A DNA stretch of 7,475 bases from DASPPF01 sp032906705 (GTDB lineage Archaea; Thermoproteota; Nitrososphaeria; Nitrososphaerales; Gagatemarchaeaceae), in contig JAJTZC010000050.1 of assembly GCA_032906705.1 (NCBI GenBank), positions 1 through 7,475 on the forward strand, written 5' to 3'. The notes under the pieces are model-generated. The model saw only the letters and a list, made by a program, of their open reading frames with translations, was not told the origin of the DNA and searched no databases. Below, piece by piece: positions 5,851-7,475 of this stretch (positions are counted from its first letter, which is position 1; every line of letters begins with the position of its first letter). The translations under genes and the position numbers were made by a program.

Positions 5851-6198
5851 TCAGTGGCCGCCGCAGCCGCATGACTCGACGTGCACGTTCGGGTTTTCTA
5901 TCTTGAAACCCGTCCTTTGCAGACTTTCGAAGTAGTCGATTTTGGAACCTCTGATCAGGGCGGCATCTCCCTTCTCCACCATGACCTTCAGTGTGCCGAC
6001 CTCCTCGACCAAGTCCGAAGGTCCCGGGTTCTGCTCCAGGCTGAGGGCGTACCTGTAGCCTCCACTGCAAGCGCATCCCCCTCCCTCATACACCTCGATC
6101 TTGAGGAATGAGTCACCCGCTTTCTCCGCCTCCATGACCTCGGCCAGCTTGCCCCTGGCCACGGGCGTGATATTGACTAGAGGTTGCAGTTCTTGCAT
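5851..6198 (-). CDS. A-type iron-sulfur cluster carrier (IscA/HesB family)
   Basis: A 115-residue, cytosolic A-type carrier that would hold and pass Fe-S clusters (or iron) to apo-proteins. The family pattern is complete: ITPVARGKL near 10-18, a beta-rich core, the first conserved cysteine in CSGGYRY at 44-50, the GSKIDY segment at 84-89, GFKIENPN at 97-104, and the paired C-terminal cysteines CGC at 110-112. There is one extra cysteine, Cys42, giving a C-A-C next to the canonical Cys44, and the protein ends in GGH directly after CGC instead of the more usual CGCGxSF. The ATG at 6198 is fixed by a strong box A 27-28 bases upstream, so the message is probably leaderless. The neighbouring fumarase is class II and needs no cluster, so the adjacency does not imply a client relationship. 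Confidence 0.9.
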   Translation of the reverse strand: MQELQPLVNITPVARGKLAEVMEAEKAGDSFLKIEVYEGGGCACSGGYRYALSLEQNPGPSDLVEEVGTLKVMVEKGDAALIRGSKIDYFESLQRTGFKIENPNVHVESCGCGGH

Positions 6199-6220
6199 TC
6201 TTTACAAAATCTGGGCTTCT

Positions 6221-6230
6221 CTATATTTAT
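6221..6230 (-). promoter_or_regulatory. box A of the iscA-type gene
   Basis: ATAAATATAG on the minus strand is the clearest TATA element of the window. Its centre is 27-28 bases before ATG 6198, so transcription should begin at or within a base or two of the start codon. Confidence 0.65.
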
Positions 6231-6379
6231 GGATTTCCTCCCACGGGCCTTCTCACCCATGAAGAGAGTCGCCAAACCAACGTAAGGACAAGAACCGGGG
6301 CGATTAATCCAACCACGAGAGCCAGAGAGGCCAGCCGGAGTGGCCGCCGAGACGCCAAAGCTTTTTGTCGAACGGACAA
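6227..6379 (-). CDS. possible small single-span membrane protein (unannotated, tentative)
   Basis: A minus-strand reading frame from TTG 6379 (or TTG 6358) to TAA 6229-6227 encodes 50 (or 43) residues. It reads like a bitopic membrane peptide: a basic N-terminus with RR at 11-12, a hydrophobic run from Leu16 to Trp36 rich in Leu, Val and Ala, then an interfacial Trp41 and RR at 43-44. No known family is recognised. Its stop lies inside the box A of the iscA-type gene just downstream on the same strand, and its 5' end overlaps the promoter of the divergent zinc-ribbon gene. I see no convincing box A or ribosome binding site for it, and it has no ATG. A chance open frame in GC-rich promoter DNA is the main alternative. 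Confidence 0.2.
   Translation of the reverse strand: MSVRQKALASRRPLRLASLALVVGLIAPVLVLTLVWRLSSWVRRPVGGNP
6359..6366 (+). promoter_or_regulatory. weak box A of the zinc-ribbon gene
   Basis: The AGCTTTTTG region is the only AT-rich element near the gene. Its centre lies about 37 bases before ATG 6401, implying a leader of about 10 bases; alternatively the message is leaderless from TTG 6383. Support is positional only. Confidence 0.3.
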
Positions 6380-6400
6380 CAATTGACACCAGAAGAGCCA

Positions 6401-6568
6401 ATGGCCGAATACCGATGGTGCGAGAGGTGCATGTCACGGACTGAACACGAGGCCGTGGTGGACACGAGGGACTACAACCCCCGGGGAAGAGGGACGTACA
6501 AGTGCAAGAGGTGCGGCCGCGTCAAGTCGATGCGACATCTGAGACCCAGCTCGGAGATTGGCTACTGA
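6401..6568 (+). CDS. small zinc-ribbon protein
   Basis: A 55-residue basic protein with two CxxC knuckles, Cys7/Cys10 (WCERC) and Cys35/Cys38 (CKRCG), separated by 24 residues; this is the layout of a single zinc ribbon binding one Zn through four cysteines. The residues between are charged and end with an NPRGRGTYK turn before the second knuckle; a basic tail (GRVKSMRHLR, 39-48) follows. Small proteins of this kind in archaea are usually nucleic-acid or ribosome associated, but I cannot assign a specific role. ATG 6401 gives the most compact protein; in-frame TTG codons at 6365 and 6383 would add 12 or 6 acidic/polar residues without family-like features. It is divergent from iscA and followed by the permease gene after 76 bases. 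Confidence 0.75.
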   Translation: MAEYRWCERCMSRTEHEAVVDTRDYNPRGRGTYKCKRCGRVKSMRHLRPSSEIGY

Positions 6569-6600
6569 GTTTCACAGCTCGCGATACGTTTAACACGGAA

Positions 6601-6612
6601 GTGCGAAAGCAC
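6601..6612 (+). promoter_or_regulatory. GTGC-GAAA-GCAC inverted repeat abutting the permease promoter
   Basis: A perfect 4-bp stem with a GAAA (GNRA-type) loop lies just upstream of the permease TATA element, in the BRE position. As DNA it could be an operator half-site pair; as RNA it could be a small hairpin at the end of the zinc-ribbon transcript. It is short enough to be chance. Confidence 0.25.
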
Positions 6613-6614
6613 GA

Positions 6615-6621
6615 TTATATA
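6615..6621 (+). promoter_or_regulatory. box A of the amino acid permease gene
   Basis: TTATATA is centred 27 bases before ATG 6645 (24 before the overlapping GTG 6642), giving a leaderless or near-leaderless message. A run of six T (6630-6635) follows between the TATA and the start. Confidence 0.6.
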
Positions 6622-6644
6622 CACTGGGATTTTTTGCATTCGTG

Positions 6645-7475
6645 ATGCCTGACTCGGAGACGAGCGGCAAGCCTACTGTCTTTGTCAGAGATAGCACGGG
6701 ACTCGTCAAGAACGTATCCTTCATCGACAGCATCGCAATGAACCTGAGCAACATGTCGGTGGGCGCGCTCCTCGGCGTCATCGGCATCGCAGGCCTTGCA
6801 CCCATGCTCTTCTCGGGGCAGGACATGTCGGGAATCAACCTCGTCCTTCTGTCCGTGATTTCTTTCGTCCTGTCGTTCCCCCAGATTGTGGTGTACACAA
6901 TCATGTCTCGGCGCTACCCTCGCAGCGGCGGAGATTACGTTTACGTGAGCAGGGTCTTCGGAGGTCCAGTAGGCAGCGTCCTCTCCTTCATGGGCTACAC
7001 CATGGAGACGACAGCCTATCTGGCCCTGATCGTGCTTTCTACAGTGTTCGCCGTCGGCTCGGTCGGGCTCTTCTTCACCTTCGACCCTAACCTGTTGGGC
7101 CTCGCTGTACCAAGTGGTGCTGGCCCAGCCAACTCGACAAACCAGTTCCTGTTGGGTGCCGCGCTCTTTTCCCTCCTTATTGCGATCAACATTCTAAAGC
7201 CAAAGGCTGGTTACAGGCTGGTGTCGGCGCTTACAATCTTCGGATTCTTCGCCATTCTGCTCGCAATGGGCGTGCTCTTGAGTGCGGGATCAACGGGGGT
7301 CCAGAACTACATCAACAGCGCCAATGGGGCCTTTTCGATTAACGGAAGTCAGACATATTCGATTGTTTCTGGCTCTTGCGGCTTTGCCCACACCGCGTGC
7401 AGTAGCTCTTTTAGCTGGGGGCCAACAATATTCCTGCTGCCCCTGATGGCAGCATTCGTTTATCCCTGGCTTAAC
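6645..7475 (+). CDS. APC-superfamily amino acid permease (5' part, cut by window end)
   Basis: An open frame of 277 codons runs from ATG 6645 to the last base without a stop, so the C-terminal part of the gene is outside the window. It is a polytopic membrane protein: hydrophobic spans lie at about 38-56, 64-87, 109-145 (one or two), 168-184, 194-214 and from 261 onward. The SGGDYVYVSR stretch at 94-103 after the second span is typical of APC-family amino acid/polyamine transporters (compare the SGG-[DS]-Y-x-Y motif), which use proton or sodium gradients or exchange. The hydrophilic loop 215-258 contains Cys245 and Cys252, and an earlier loop contains the sequon NST at 163. The substrate cannot be read from the sequence. 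The box A 27 bases upstream supports the start; GTG 6642 would add only one residue. Confidence 0.88.
   Translation, partial: MPDSETSGKPTVFVRDSTGLVKNVSFIDSIAMNLSNMSVGALLGVIGIAGLAPMLFSGQDMSGINLVLLSVISFVLSFPQIVVYTIMSRRYPRSGGDYVYVSRVFGGPVGSVLSFMGYTMETTAYLALIVLSTVFAVGSVGLFFTFDPNLLGLAVPSGAGPANSTNQFLLGAALFSLLIAINILKPKAGYRLVSALTIFGFFAILLAMGVLLSAGSTGVQNYINSANGAFSINGSQTYSIVSGSCGFAHTACSSSFSWGPTIFLLPLMAAFVYPWLN

Noticed and set aside
5783..6076. 97-codon minus-strand frame whose end overlaps the fumarase ATG
   Set aside because: It is a shifted-frame copy of the iscA coding region, whose cysteine motifs establish the true frame; Arg/Gly-rich composition is shadow-like.
6177..6437. 86-codon minus-strand frame ending in a CKECKNC sequence
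   Set aside because: The cysteines come from the iscA TATA/start region read in another frame; the frame also runs antisense through the zinc-ribbon gene. The separate frame at 6227-6379 is more membrane-like and is listed tentatively.
1..7475. CRISPR array, insertion sequence, integrase, toxin-antitoxin or defence system
   Set aside because: No regularly spaced repeats, transposase or integrase motifs, or paired small genes were seen; apart from the tentative membrane ORF and one unknown protein the genes are ordinary metabolic genes.

Overview
This window looks like chromosomal DNA from a GC-rich archaeon, most likely of the TACK/Thermoproteota side (a Thaumarchaeota/Nitrososphaeria- or Bathyarchaeia-like genome is my guess; the sequence alone does not settle it). 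The reasons are a tRNA-Arg(UCU) gene that carries two apparent non-canonical introns, archaeal-type TATA (box A) elements whose centres lie about 26-30 bases upstream of starts with almost no leaders, archaeal-style phosphohexomutases and thiamine-monophosphate kinase, and a small two-CxxC zinc-ribbon protein typical of archaeal genomes.

Layout, left to right. 1-109 (-): interrupted tRNA-Arg. 110-199: divergent promoter region with two box A elements and a perfect 7+2+7 palindrome. 200-1585 (+): GlmM-like phosphoglucosamine/phosphohexomutase. 1577-2524 (-): ThiL-type kinase, meeting glmM tail-to-tail with a 9-base overlap. 2538-3839 (-): a second, divergent phosphohexomutase directly upstream of thiL, probably in the same transcript. 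3840-3931: divergent promoter region. 3932-4429 (+): conserved-looking unknown protein with an HxxxH...ExE pattern. 4461-5786 (-): class II fumarase with a shortened N-terminus. 5851-6198 (-): A-type iron-sulfur carrier (IscA/HesB). 6199-6400: promoter region that also holds an unannotated possible single-membrane-span small ORF. 6401-6568 (+): zinc-ribbon protein. 6645-7475 (+): N-terminal 277 residues of an APC-superfamily amino acid permease, cut by the window edge.

Functionally this is mostly core metabolism: two sugar-phosphate mutases (nucleotide-sugar/glycan precursors), thiamine diphosphate synthesis, a TCA-cycle fumarase, Fe-S cluster maturation and amino acid uptake. Only the mutase-2/thiL pair looks like an operon; the other genes appear to have their own promoters. 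I see no CRISPR array, prophage, transposon, toxin-antitoxin or defence system. The items most worth a second look are the doubly interrupted tRNA, the apparent absence of any AUG/GUG/UUG start for the full thiL reading frame, the HVLVH unknown protein, and the hidden small membrane ORF upstream of iscA.
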